Source: Paracoccus sp041927875 (GTDB taxonomy: Bacteria; Pseudomonadota; Alphaproteobacteria; Rhodobacterales; Rhodobacteraceae). From it: 64,000 nt of DNA. Shown here piece by piece: positions 43,237 through 52,036 of this stretch. The first letter of the stretch is position 1. Each line of letters starts with the position of its first letter. A model generated the notes under the pieces. The model was not told the origin of the DNA and did no database searches. It worked only from the letters and a program-made list of their open reading frames with translations. The position numbers and the translations under genes were made by a program. Where the stretch lies: NCBI RefSeq assembly GCF_041927875.1, contig NZ_JBHFHN010000005.1. One strand, written 5' to 3'.

Positions 43237-44747
43237 GCCTTCCCCCCGTCAAAGATGCCCCGAGGACGCGGGGTGCCAAGTTTGTCGGCATCCACCGCAA
43301 AGTTCAGCCGTCCCAGATCGCCCGGTCCCAGATCGGCCAGCCCCTCGGCTGCGTCGAGGAAGCGCTGCTGTTCGGAAGCGCCAAGCACGCCGTCTGAAAG
43401 GGTCAGGAACTTGCGCACATAACTGGCGCGGCCGAACGGGCGCGCGCCGTCCGGGTGGGCATCGGCCAGCGCCAGTTCGTCAACGATCCGCGACCCGTCA
43501 TCCAGCGTGACCGTCACCCGCCCGCCAAAGGCCCTCTCCTTGGGATCAGGGGCGTGATAGCGGCGCGTCCATTCGGCATCCTCGGCGGTTGCGATCTTGT
43601 GCCACAGCGCCACGGTCGAGGGCCGCTGTGCGCGTTCTGGCGCATAGCTTTTCTCGTGGTGCCAGCCGCCATCCTCAAGCGCGACCGCGAAGATATACAT
43701 GATCGAATGGTCTAGCGTCTCACGGCTGGCACGGGGATCCATCTTTTGCGGATCGTTCGCGCCGGTGCCGATCACATGATGGGTGTGGTGCGATGTCTCG
43801 ATCAGGATCGAGCGGACGCGTGACAGATCCCCGATCTTCGGACCCATCCGGCGCGCCAGGTCGATCAGCGCCTGGCTTTGGTATTCGGCGGAATGTTCCT
43901 TGGTATAGGTGTCCAGAATGGCGCGCTTGGCCTCGCCCGGTTCGGGCAGCGGCACATGATAGACCGCCTCGGGTCCGCCCAGCAGCCAGGCGATGAAGCC
44001 GTCCTCGCCCTCCCATGCGGGGCTGGGCGCGCCCTCGCCGCGCATCACGCGGTCGACGGCCTCGATCGCCATCTTGCCGGCAAAGGCGGGGGCGTAGGCC
44101 TTCCACGACGAAATCTCGCCCTTGCGGCTTTGGCGGGTGGTGGTGGTGACATGCAGCGCCTGCTGGGTGGCCTGATAGATCACCTCGACCGGCAGTTTCA
44201 GCGCCGTGCCGATCCCGGCGGCGGCTGACGGGCCAAGGTGAGCGATATGGTCGATCTTGTGCGCGTGCAGGCAGATGCCCTTGACCAGATCAACCTGGAT
44301 CTCATAGCCGGTGGCCAGGCCGCGCAGCAGATCCGCCCCCGACAGCCGGCAATGCTGCGCGACGGCCAGGATCGGCGGAATATTGTCGCCGGGGTGGGAA
44401 TAATCGGCGGCCAGGAAGGTGTCGTGGAAATCCAGTTCCCGCACCGCCGTGCCATTGGCCCAGGCCGCCCATTCCGGGCTGATCCGCGCATCGCCCATAC
44501 CAAAGACCGTCGCACCGGGCGTCATCGGGTGGCACAGCGCCTGCGTCCGCGCCGTGGCGACCGGGCGGCGCGCGACCGAGGCCGCGGCGACGGCGGCATT
44601 GTCGATCACCCGGTTGATGATCATGTCGGCCACATCGGCATCGACCGCGACCGGATCGGCGGCCACCTCGGCGATCTTCCACGCCAGTTGATCGGCGCGC
44701 GCCAGGTGCTCGGCTGATCTGTAGGTGCGAACGTCATGCATCTTCAT
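43233..44747 (-). CDS. prpD: 2-methylcitrate dehydratase
   Basis: A 504-residue MmgE/PrpD protein. Typical segments are AWANGTAVRELDFHDTFLAA, HPGDNIPPILAVAQHCRLSG, SSWKAYAPAFAGKMAIEAVD, LIETSHHTHHVIGTGANDPQ and ETLDHSIMYIFAVALEDGGW. It dehydrates methylcitrate to cis-aconitate. GGAG precedes the ATG at 44747. It overlaps the thioesterase gene by 14 bases. There is no acnD/prpF pair, so this is the PrpD variant of the cycle; a propionyl-CoA synthetase is not in the window. Confidence 0.93.
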   Translation of the reverse strand: MKMHDVRTYRSAEHLARADQLAWKIAEVAADPVAVDADVADMIINRVIDNAAVAAASVARRPVATARTQALCHPMTPGATVFGMGDARISPEWAAWANGTAVRELDFHDTFLAADYSHPGDNIPPILAVAQHCRLSGADLLRGLATGYEIQVDLVKGICLHAHKIDHIAHLGPSAAAGIGTALKLPVEVIYQATQQALHVTTTTRQSRKGEISSWKAYAPAFAGKMAIEAVDRVMRGEGAPSPAWEGEDGFIAWLLGGPEAVYHVPLPEPGEAKRAILDTYTKEHSAEYQSQALIDLARRMGPKIGDLSRVRSILIETSHHTHHVIGTGANDPQKMDPRASRETLDHSIMYIFAVALEDGGWHHEKSYAPERAQRPSTVALWHKIATAEDAEWTRRYHAPDPKERAFGGRVTVTLDDGSRIVDELALADAHPDGARPFGRASYVRKFLTLSDGVLGASEQQRFLDAAEGLADLGPGDLGRLNFAVDADKLGTPRPRGIFDGGKA

Positions 44748-45159
44748 GCGATGTCTCCTGTCCTTGAATGTTCGTTGCGATGGCGCGGGGGCGGCCGGAT
44801 GCGTCCACCGCCACCATCTCGAACCGCCCGCTCAGCACCGCGCGGCGCTGGCCGGTGGCCATGTCCTCGGTCTCGCCGGTGACGGTCACGCTCATCGAGC
44901 TGCGCCCGATCCGGATGACCTTCGCACGCAATTCCAGCATCTCGCCCACCAGGATCGGGGTCGCGAAATCAACCCGGTCCGACCGCGCCATGACCACCGC
45001 CCCACCTGCCCGCCGCGTTGCTGCAACGAAGGCGGCCTTGGCCATCAGCGCCAGGGCATTCCCGCCAAACAGCGTCGCGTAATGGTTCGCGCGCTCGGGG
45101 AAGATCATCTCGATCATCACCGTGGTGGGGGCTGTGCTGTCGGGTTCGGTCTGTGTCAT
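44734..45159 (-). CDS. Hotdog-fold acyl-CoA thioesterase (YciA-like)
   Basis: A 141-residue hotdog thioesterase. The start at 45159 (MTQTEPDSTAPTTVMIEMIF) has a GGAGG site; an upstream start in the same frame does not. The core reads MIFPERANHYATLFGGNALA, LMAKAAFVAATRRAGGAVVM and SDRVDFATPILVGEMLELRA, the acyl-CoA thioesterase (YciA/BACH) pattern. As first gene of the prpDCB operon, overlapping prpD, it may free CoA from propionyl-CoA or methylcitrate-cycle acyl-CoAs when they build up. That substrate is inference. Confidence 0.82.
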   Translation of the reverse strand: MTQTEPDSTAPTTVMIEMIFPERANHYATLFGGNALALMAKAAFVAATRRAGGAVVMARSDRVDFATPILVGEMLELRAKVIRIGRSSMSVTVTGETEDMATGQRRAVLSGRFEMVAVDASGRPRAIATNIQGQETSHEDA

Positions 45160-45244
45160 CGGCACCTCCGCCAATCCTCGCAAGATGGGCAAGCCGACCT
45201 TTTCACAATTCACATGATCTGCTAAACTACTGAAATAGAATATA

Positions 45245-45283
45245 TTTGCGAATTGACCGGAGACGGTTTGCGAAGTTTGCGAA
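45245..45283. promoter_or_regulatory. Three TTTGCGAA repeats, probable operators of the PrpR/PccR-type regulator
   Basis: TTTGCGAA occurs at 45245-45252, 45267-45274 and 45276-45283, the last two spaced by one base. They lie in the 134-base gap between the divergent thioesterase-prp operon and the regulator gene, the last copy 10 bases before the regulator ATG. RamB/PccR-type regulators are known to bind TTTGCAAA-like motifs. Placement suggests repression of the regulator gene itself and control of the prp operon. Confidence 0.7.
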
Positions 45284-45293
45284 AGGCAAGAAG

Positions 45294-46676
45294 ATGAAGA
45301 AGCCCTTCATGGGCGTGCGCCTGCGCCGACTGCGCGAGGAACACGCCATGACCCAGGTCGCACTGGCGCGCGCGCTTGAGATCAGCCCCAGCTATCTGAA
45401 CCAGATGGAGAAGAACCAGCGCCCGCTGACGGTCAAGGTGCTGCTGCGACTGAACGCGATCTTCGGGCTGGATGTGCAGCTTTTCTCGGAATCCGAGGAG
45501 GCCCGGCTGATCCCCGAGCTGCGCGCCGCGCTGGCCGATCAGGGCGCAGCCGCGTCGATGGCCGAGCTGCGCGAGCTTGCGGCGAACATGCCCGGCGTGG
45601 CCCGCACCATCATCTCGATGCACGCGCGCCTGCGCGAGGATGCCGAACGGATCGACCTGATGAACGGGCGGATCCTTGGCGGCTTCGGCGCCCCGGCCCC
45701 GTTCGAGACGGTGCGCGACTGGTTCTATGAGCAGCGCAACTACATCCCCAGCCTGGATGAGGCGGCCGAGGCCATCGGCTGTGGCCTGCGCCCCGGACGC
45801 ATGGCCGAGGGGCTGATCGACCGGCTGGCCGGGCGCCATGGCATCCGCGTTGCGGTCGACGAGAACACCAGCGCGCTGCGGCAGTTCGATGCGGGGGCGC
45901 GGGTGCTGCATCTGTCGGCGCGGCTGTCTGGGGGCCAGCGCGCCTTTCAGATCGCCACCCAGATTGCGTTTCTGGAACACGGCGCCGAGATCGACCGGCT
46001 GACCGTCGATGCCGGGATGGAAAGCGACGAAGGGCGCGACCTGCTGCGGATCGGCCTTGCGAATTACTTTGCCGGGGCGCTGATCCTGCCCTATGGCGCC
46101 TTCATCGCCGCCGCCGAGGCCGAGCATTATGACATCGAACTGTTGGCGCGGCGCTTTGGCGTCGGTTTTGAAACGACCTGCCACCGGCTGTCCACACTGC
46201 AAAAGCCGCAGGCGCGTGGGGTGCCGTTCTTCTTCATCCGGGTCGACCGGGCCGGCAATATCTCGAAGCGGCAGTCAGCGACGGATTTCCATTTCAGCCG
46301 GATCGGCGGCTCTTGTCCGCTGTGGAATGTCTATGAGGCGTTTTTGCGCCCGGGCGAGCTGCTGACCCAAGTGGCGCAGATGCCTGACGGACGGTCCTAT
46401 CTGTGGGTGGCGCGCACCGTCAGCCATGGCGCGGGCGGCTATGGCGCGCCGGTCAAGCGGTTCGCCGTCGCGCTTGGCTGCGACCTCGCCCATGCCGACC
46501 GGCTGGTCTATGCGCGCGGGATCGACCTGCGCAACCCGGCGCGGGCAACGCCGATCGGCGCGGGCTGCAAGATCTGCGACCGCCCCGCCTGCCCGCAACG
46601 GGCCTTCCCCATGGCCGGCCGCGCGCTGCGCCCCGATACGAACCGATCGCGCTTTACGCCCTATTCCAGCGACTGA
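45294..46676 (+). CDS. XRE-family short-chain acyl-CoA-responsive regulator (PccR/RamB/PrpR type)
   Basis: A 460-residue regulator. Residues 1-65 form an XRE helix-turn-helix (MGVRLRRLREEHAMTQVALA, then ISPSYLNQMEKNQRPLTVKV). The middle is an IrrE/ImmA-like domain with IATQIAFLEHGAEI and FAGALILPYGAFIAAAEAEH. The end is a DUF2083-type domain finishing GAGCKICDRPACPQRAFPMA, with three close cysteines. Members are known to sense propionyl-CoA or related acyl-CoAs and act on propionate genes (PccR in Rhodobacter, PrpR in mycobacteria, where the Cys region holds an Fe-S cluster). The start at 45294 has AAAGG; a TTG start 16 codons upstream would run through the operators. Confidence 0.88.
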   Translation: MKKPFMGVRLRRLREEHAMTQVALARALEISPSYLNQMEKNQRPLTVKVLLRLNAIFGLDVQLFSESEEARLIPELRAALADQGAAASMAELRELAANMPGVARTIISMHARLREDAERIDLMNGRILGGFGAPAPFETVRDWFYEQRNYIPSLDEAAEAIGCGLRPGRMAEGLIDRLAGRHGIRVAVDENTSALRQFDAGARVLHLSARLSGGQRAFQIATQIAFLEHGAEIDRLTVDAGMESDEGRDLLRIGLANYFAGALILPYGAFIAAAEAEHYDIELLARRFGVGFETTCHRLSTLQKPQARGVPFFFIRVDRAGNISKRQSATDFHFSRIGGSCPLWNVYEAFLRPGELLTQVAQMPDGRSYLWVARTVSHGAGGYGAPVKRFAVALGCDLAHADRLVYARGIDLRNPARATPIGAGCKICDRPACPQRAFPMAGRALRPDTNRSRFTPYSSD

Positions 46677-46772
46677 CCGAACAGCGCCCCCCGCCGAAGG
46701 GAGGCGTGATGTCTTGCCCTGCGGTCTTTGGGCAGCCGATCCCCTTGCCGCGCCCGGAACGGCTGCCAAGCC

Positions 46773-47552
46773 TCACGACAGCACCCGCCAGGGGATCAGC
46801 ACCGGCTGCTGTTCATGTCGGGCGCTGTAGGGTTCGACGCCGTAGACGCCGCGCAGGATCGCTGGCGACAGGGCGGTGTCGGGCGGCCCCTCGGCAACCA
46901 GGCGACCGTGATCCAGAACGGCGACGCTGTGACAAAACCGCGCCGCCAGGCCAAGGTCATGCAGCACGCAGACCACCGCGGTGCCGGAATCCGCCGCCGC
47001 ACGCAGCAGGGCCATGACCTCAAGCTGATGACGCGGGTCCAATGCCGAAATCGGCTCGTCCGCCAGCAGAACCCCGGCGCCGACGGCCAGCGCACGGGCC
47101 AGCAGCACGCGCGCCCGTTCGCCGCCCGAAAGGGCGCTGACCGGGCGGTCGGCCAGGTGGGTGATGTCGGTCTGCGCCATGGCCTGCGCCACCGCTGCCG
47201 CGTCAGCAGGGCTTGCGGCGGCAAAGGGGCCACGATGCGGCAGGCGCCCCAGGCCGACGACACGGGCCACCGGCACCGGCCACACCGTCTGATGACCCTG
47301 GGGCAGATAGGCGACGCGGCGGGCGCGTTCCTGCGTGTCGAACTGGGCTAGCGGGCGACCGTCCAGCCGAACCGCCCCGCCCGCCAGCCCGATCAACCCC
47401 AGGGCCGCGCGCAACAGCGTGGACTTGCCAGCCCCGTTCGGCCCGACCAGCGCCATCATCTGCCCCGGTTGGATCGTCAGGCTGACCTTGTCGATCACCC
47501 GCTTGCGATGCAGGTCGACACAGACGTCTTCCAGCGTCAGCCCGTTCACCAT
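46773..47552 (-). CDS. btuD: Vitamin B12 ABC transporter ATP-binding protein
   Basis: A 259-residue FecE/BtuD-type ATPase: Walker A LVGPNGAGKSTLLRAALGLI, VAYLPQGHQTVWPVPVARVV, signature SALSGGERARVLLARALAVG, Walker B VLLADEPISALD, VVCVLHDLGLAARFCH. It overlaps the permease gene by 7 bases and is last in an operon that starts with a cobalamin riboswitch and btuB, which fixes the substrate as cobalamin despite general similarity to siderophore ATPases. Confidence 0.88.
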   Translation of the reverse strand: MVNGLTLEDVCVDLHRKRVIDKVSLTIQPGQMMALVGPNGAGKSTLLRAALGLIGLAGGAVRLDGRPLAQFDTQERARRVAYLPQGHQTVWPVPVARVVGLGRLPHRGPFAAASPADAAAVAQAMAQTDITHLADRPVSALSGGERARVLLARALAVGAGVLLADEPISALDPRHQLEVMALLRAAADSGTAVVCVLHDLGLAARFCHSVAVLDHGRLVAEGPPDTALSPAILRGVYGVEPYSARHEQQPVLIPWRVLS

Positions 47553-48571
47553 GTCTGGTCCCTCAGCCGGAAAATCAGCAAGAAAAAGAACGGCGTGCCG
47601 ATCAGCGAGGTGACGATGCCAAGCTGCAACTCTGGTCCGATGGCGATCAACCGCACCAGGATGTCGGCCGCCAACAGCAGCGCCGCGCCCCCAAGCGCCG
47701 CGGGCATCAGTAGCCGGGCAGGCGCGTGGCCGACCAGTGGGCGCAAAAGATGCGGCACCACCAGCCCGACGAAACCGACCGACCCTGCAACGGCCACGCC
47801 CGCGCCGACACAGAGGCTGACCCCGATGACGATCTGCGCGCGAACCCGGTTCAGGGATACACCCAGCGACCGGGCCGCGTCCTCGCCCAGCGTCAGCGCC
47901 TCAAGCCCGCGCCCCGACAGGGCCAGCAGCAGCGAGCCGGTGGCGATGAAAGGCGCCGCCAGACCCAGGTCGTCCAGCGTTTTGTCTTTCAGCGAACCCA
48001 TCAGCCAAAAGGCAATTTCGCTGATGGCCCAAGGGTTTGGCGACAGGTTCATCGTCAGCGAGATCAGCGAAACCGACAGTCCGCCGATCGCCACACCGAC
48101 CAGCAGCAGTGTCAGACGCTCGGCGCCGCGCGCGGCCAGCAGCCACAAGATCAGCGTCGCGGCCATCGCGCCGCCTAACCCGCCTGCGGGCAGCGCCCAC
48201 GGCAGCACCGCCGCCCAGCCGGTATAGATCGTGATGACCGCCCCAAGCGCGGCGGCGGAACTGACCCCGATCACCCCCGGCTCGGCCAGCGGGTTCAGGA
48301 AAAGACCCTGCAAGGCGGCACCCGACAGCCCCAGCGACCCGCCGATGATCAGCGCCAGCGCGGCGCGCGGCAGGCGCAATTCCTGCACGATGGTCACGAC
48401 CTGCGGATCGGCGCGCCCCAGCAGCCCGGCAAGCGCCTGACCGGCGGAAATGTCGACATAACCCACCGTCAGCGACCAAAGAAGAAGCGCGCTGCATAGC
48501 ACGGCCAGAGCCGCCGACAGCGGGATTGTCAGATCGCGGCGCAGCCCGGCGCGCATGTCGGCGGCCATCAT
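47546..48571 (-). CDS. btuC: Vitamin B12 ABC transporter permease
   Basis: A 341-residue FecCD/BtuC permease. The ATG at 48571 overlaps the btuF stop (ATGATG). Blocks: QELRLPRAALALIIGGSLGL, GAALQGLFLNPLAEPGVIGV, GSVGFVGLVVPHLLRPLVGH, and a last span before RLRDQTW. A longer frame upstream is btuF shadow. Confidence 0.88.
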   Translation of the reverse strand: MMAADMRAGLRRDLTIPLSAALAVLCSALLLWSLTVGYVDISAGQALAGLLGRADPQVVTIVQELRLPRAALALIIGGSLGLSGAALQGLFLNPLAEPGVIGVSSAAALGAVITIYTGWAAVLPWALPAGGLGGAMAATLILWLLAARGAERLTLLLVGVAIGGLSVSLISLTMNLSPNPWAISEIAFWLMGSLKDKTLDDLGLAAPFIATGSLLLALSGRGLEALTLGEDAARSLGVSLNRVRAQIVIGVSLCVGAGVAVAGSVGFVGLVVPHLLRPLVGHAPARLLMPAALGGAALLLAADILVRLIAIGPELQLGIVTSLIGTPFFFLLIFRLRDQTW

Positions 48572-49413
48572 CGCGTGCCCTCCGCGAACATCGGCCGCCC
48601 GGCGGCCAGGATCGAAGCCGCCTCGGCCACGACCGGGTGATCGCAAAGCCAGTATTCGCCCGGCACGGTCAGAGCCTCGCCAGCGGCACTGGCACGGGCC
48701 AGCACCGGGTTGCGACCCAGCGTCCGGCGCACGGATAGCTGCTGATTGTCGAAATAGGACAGCACATACCCCTCGGGTGGGGACATGACGACCTGTTCCA
48801 GCGGCACGCCGCCCCAGCCGGGCGGGCCGGTCCTTGCTTGCAGATTGTCATATCCCGCCGCCGTCATCACCGCGTCCACGATGGTTCCGGCCCCGGCGCC
48901 GCCACCGTCGGGGCGGTAATAGATCACCAGCGGCCGGTGGCTGCCGGCGGGCGGGGCGAGTTCGGCCAGTCGCGCGGTGAATGCCGCCGCCATGGCCTCG
49001 CCGCGCGCGGCCTGGCCAAAGCCCGCGCCGATCGTGGGTGCCTTGGCCGCCAGCGAGGGAAGGTCGCTGACCATTTCAAGCGCCATCTCGGTGATGCCAA
49101 ACTGGTCCAACACACGGCGCATCTGGGTCGGCGTTCCGTGGCTTGTCACCACCAGATCCGGCTGGGCCACCAGCAATTCCTCGACGCTGCCGCGGTTTTG
49201 CGGCAGGCCGCGCGCCTGATCGGCCAGCGCCGACCAAGGCCCGGTCGCGTCCTTGGACAGGCTGACGATCTGGTTGCGGTCGGCCAGCGACAAGGCCCAG
49301 AGATCGCCGCAAAGAGACGTCGAGGCGATACGCGGGAAGTCCTCTGGCCCGGCGAGTGCCGGACCAGACCACGCCAGCCAGATGGACGCCACAAGGCGCG
49401 CTGCCGGTGTCAT
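48568..49413 (-). CDS. btuF: Periplasmic cobalamin-binding protein (BtuF-like)
   Basis: A 281-residue class III binding protein with a signal peptide (through WSGPALA). The mature part has FPRIASTSLCGDLWALSLAD, SVEELLVAQPDLVVTSHGTP and VVMSPPEGYVLSYFDNQQ. It lacks the TVTD-type start of siderophore binders and lies in the B12 operon, so it most likely delivers cobalamin to BtuCD. It overlaps the genes on both sides by 4 bases. Confidence 0.82.
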   Translation of the reverse strand: MTPAARLVASIWLAWSGPALAGPEDFPRIASTSLCGDLWALSLADRNQIVSLSKDATGPWSALADQARGLPQNRGSVEELLVAQPDLVVTSHGTPTQMRRVLDQFGITEMALEMVSDLPSLAAKAPTIGAGFGQAARGEAMAAAFTARLAELAPPAGSHRPLVIYYRPDGGGAGAGTIVDAVMTAAGYDNLQARTGPPGWGGVPLEQVVMSPPEGYVLSYFDNQQLSVRRTLGRNPVLARASAAGEALTVPGEYWLCDHPVVAEAASILAAGRPMFAEGTR

Positions 49414-49979
49414 GTGCGATAGCCCTTGCTTAGCCGGTCGGGCCCGCCGTCATCCAGACCGATATAGGTGCTGCGCACATGATCCCATGTCGCCAGCCGG
49501 TCCCAGTCGGGCGTCTCGGCCAGCCGGTCGTCGGGGGTGATGAAGGGGTTGGGGAAAAACAGGCTCAGCGCCGGTTCGCCCTTGCCGTTCTCCATCCGAA
49601 AGCCCCAGCTGCGCGGGTGGCCTTCGGGATCAAGGCTGCGGAAGAACTCGGCCTTGCCGGGGCGACGTTGGGCGACCAACGCCTCGCCGCCCTGGCGCAG
49701 CGCGCCTTCATTGCGGCCGATACACAGGTGGAAATGCCCGTTCAGCCCGTAGAACACCGTCAGATACCCGTCGTTGAGGCTGATCCGCTCGGGTTTTCCC
49801 GGTGGACGCAGTTCATAGGCCGCACCCTCGATGATCGGGCCGAAGCACAGACCCTGCCAGTGATTGTCGAACATGTCGGTCAGAAAGTCGTTCAGCCACT
49901 GCTGATCCAGGGGCGCCGGCCAGCGATCTTCGGTGGCGCGGCCATCGTCGTTCAAGGTCTGCTCATGTTTCAGCATCAT
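49410..49979 (-). CDS. Conserved-looking protein of unknown function in the B12 uptake operon
   Basis: A 189-residue protein I do not recognise. It has no signal peptide and no membrane span, so it is probably cytoplasmic. Notable stretches are WLNDFLTDMFDNHWQGLCFG, LTVFYGLNGHFHLCIGRNEG, SWGFRMENGKGEPALSLFFP and WDHVRSTYIGLDDGGPDRLS. It is rich in Trp, His and Phe. It overlaps btuB upstream and btuF downstream by 4 bases, so it is translated as part of the B12 uptake set and should be repressed with it. A role in handling cobalamin after import is possible but rests only on position. A second ATG at 49976 is equally good. Confidence 0.75.
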   Translation of the reverse strand: MMLKHEQTLNDDGRATEDRWPAPLDQQWLNDFLTDMFDNHWQGLCFGPIIEGAAYELRPPGKPERISLNDGYLTVFYGLNGHFHLCIGRNEGALRQGGEALVAQRRPGKAEFFRSLDPEGHPRSWGFRMENGKGEPALSLFFPNPFITPDDRLAETPDWDRLATWDHVRSTYIGLDDGGPDRLSKGYRT

Positions 49980-51844
49980 TTCCCCTCCAGCCCGATGCGG
50001 ATGCCGGCATAAAGGCTGCGCTCGGGCGTGCGATAACCGGAATAGGTCTCATATCTGCGGTCGAAGACGCTCTCGATACGGCCATAAAGTTCGGTGCGCT
50101 CGCTCAGCTTGTGGCTGGCGAACAGGTCCACCACGCCGTAGCCGGAGACATGCTTGCCCCAGCCGCTGACCGTGGCCGCATCGTTGCCGCTGGCATAGCG
50201 CAAGCGCCCGGTGACCGACCAGGGATCGGCGGCATAGGTGACGCTGAAGGTGCCGGTGTGCTTGGGCATCCCGCGCCAGGCGCCGGTCAGATCGTTTTGC
50301 GACAGCAGATAGGTATGGCTGGCCGCAAGTGTCCAGTTCGGCGCCAGCTCCGCCGACAGGCCAAGTTCCAGCCCGCGTTCCAGCGTTGCCCCAAGGTTGT
50401 AATAGCCCTTGGTCCCGCCGGGCCGATCCCCCCACGCGATCTTGTTGCTGACCTGGTTGCGAAACAGCGTCGCGTTGAGCTCGCCCCAGGGCAGATAGAC
50501 ATCCGCGCCAAGGTCAAAGCCGCGGCTTTCCTGTGCCGTCAGGTTGGGGTTGCCATAGGTGGGATCGAAAAGCTGATAAAGGCTGGGCGACTTGGCACCT
50601 GTCCCGGCACTGGCGCGCAGCTTGATGTCGGTCTGGCCATAGCTCAGCAGATGCGCGCCGGTGACGCGCCAGGTCTCGAACGAACCGAACCGGTCGTTGT
50701 CATCCCGGCGCAAGGCCAGCGTCACGGTGTTGCGGTCGTCCGGCGTATAGGCGATTTCGGCAAAAGCGGCGGTCGTGCGGTTGGACGCGATGAAGTCGCC
50801 GCTGAAATTGGTCGCCTGCCGGGTCTTTTCCGTCTCGCGCGCCAGACCGCCGACCACTGACCAGGTATCGTTCGGCTTCCATGTCACGTCATAGCCAAGG
50901 CTGGTCATCAGGCCGTCATAGACGTCGCCGACCGACGCCCGCGAATGGCCGGTGTGATAGCTGCGCACCGCCGAATAGCGGCCCGCGTGCAGCGCATGCC
51001 GCCATCGGCCATCGGCGGTTTCATGCGTCAGGCGCAGGCCCGCGCGCCATTCATCCTTGTCCACCGTGTCAAGCTTGCCACCGGGGCGGCTGTCATAGGC
51101 CGACCAAGTATCACTGGTCATGCCCGAAAACTCCAGCCGGGTTGCGGGCGCGATCTGCCAACCCAGGACCGCGCTGATGCCGTTGCCTCGATAGGGACTG
51201 TCCACGTTCGAGGCGATCTTGATCGGCGGCCCGTCGTAATGCGTGCTGTAGGCCGTCAGCCGGGCGTCCATCGCGCCGTGTTTCCACATCAGGGTGGCGT
51301 TGCCGCGCTTCGATCTGTGCGGGCCGACCTCGGCATCCGCGCTGAGCCGCCAGCCATCCGTATCGGCGCGGCGGGTGATGATATTGATGACCCCGCCAAT
51401 GGCGTCCGATCCGTAAAGCGACGACTGGTTGCCGCGCAGCACCTCGATCCGCTCGATATCGGCGGCGCTGAGGTGATCGAACTGGAACGCAGTTGACGCG
51501 GCGGAGGGATCGGCCACGCGCACGCCATCGACAAGGACCAGAACCTGATCATTGTCCGACCCGCGAATGCTGATCGAGGTCCAGACACCCGGACGATCCT
51601 GCGATACCTGCACGCCGGGAACGTCGCGCAGCGCATCGGTGACGCGGCGGTTCTGCTCGCGCACGACACGATCGCGATCAACCACGGTTGCGGCGCTGCC
51701 GACCGCGCGCGTCGGCAGGTCGGTGCGCGAAGCCGTGATCACGATCGTGTCGAGTGTGGTCCGGTTGTCCTGCGAAAGCGCAGGCTGGCTCAGCGCGGTT
51801 GCGCCCAGCAGGAAGGTAGCAAGGGAAAGGCGGCGTAGCTGCAT
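49976..51844 (-). CDS. btuB: TonB-dependent outer-membrane cobalamin receptor
   Basis: A 622-residue receptor of BtuB length. Signal peptide MQLRRLSLATFLLGATALSQ, TonB-box region LDTIVITASRTDLPTRAV, then a plug with DALRDVPGVQVSQDRPGVW, SISIRGSDNDQVLVLVDGVR and IEVLRGNQSSLYGSDAIGGV, all close to BtuB, and a barrel ending YAGIRIGLEGK. The cobalamin riboswitch in its leader supports the assignment. First gene of btuB-X-btuF-btuC-btuD. Confidence 0.93.
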   Translation of the reverse strand: MQLRRLSLATFLLGATALSQPALSQDNRTTLDTIVITASRTDLPTRAVGSAATVVDRDRVVREQNRRVTDALRDVPGVQVSQDRPGVWTSISIRGSDNDQVLVLVDGVRVADPSAASTAFQFDHLSAADIERIEVLRGNQSSLYGSDAIGGVINIITRRADTDGWRLSADAEVGPHRSKRGNATLMWKHGAMDARLTAYSTHYDGPPIKIASNVDSPYRGNGISAVLGWQIAPATRLEFSGMTSDTWSAYDSRPGGKLDTVDKDEWRAGLRLTHETADGRWRHALHAGRYSAVRSYHTGHSRASVGDVYDGLMTSLGYDVTWKPNDTWSVVGGLARETEKTRQATNFSGDFIASNRTTAAFAEIAYTPDDRNTVTLALRRDDNDRFGSFETWRVTGAHLLSYGQTDIKLRASAGTGAKSPSLYQLFDPTYGNPNLTAQESRGFDLGADVYLPWGELNATLFRNQVSNKIAWGDRPGGTKGYYNLGATLERGLELGLSAELAPNWTLAASHTYLLSQNDLTGAWRGMPKHTGTFSVTYAADPWSVTGRLRYASGNDAATVSGWGKHVSGYGVVDLFASHKLSERTELYGRIESVFDRRYETYSGYRTPERSLYAGIRIGLEGK

Positions 51845-52036
51845 CTGCGGCGGTCCTTGGCGTCTCGGGGTTGAAAGCCGGATGCGAAGGCCGTGGGGCA
51901 GGACAAGCCTGCCGGATTACCGCTTGATACTGTCAGTCCTGAGAGCATTACAACGCCGCCTTCGATCCACTCATGGTGTCACCGCTGGCGGAAGACCGCT
52001 CCCTTGGCTGAACCCGGCCGCGGGTTGGGCAACGCC

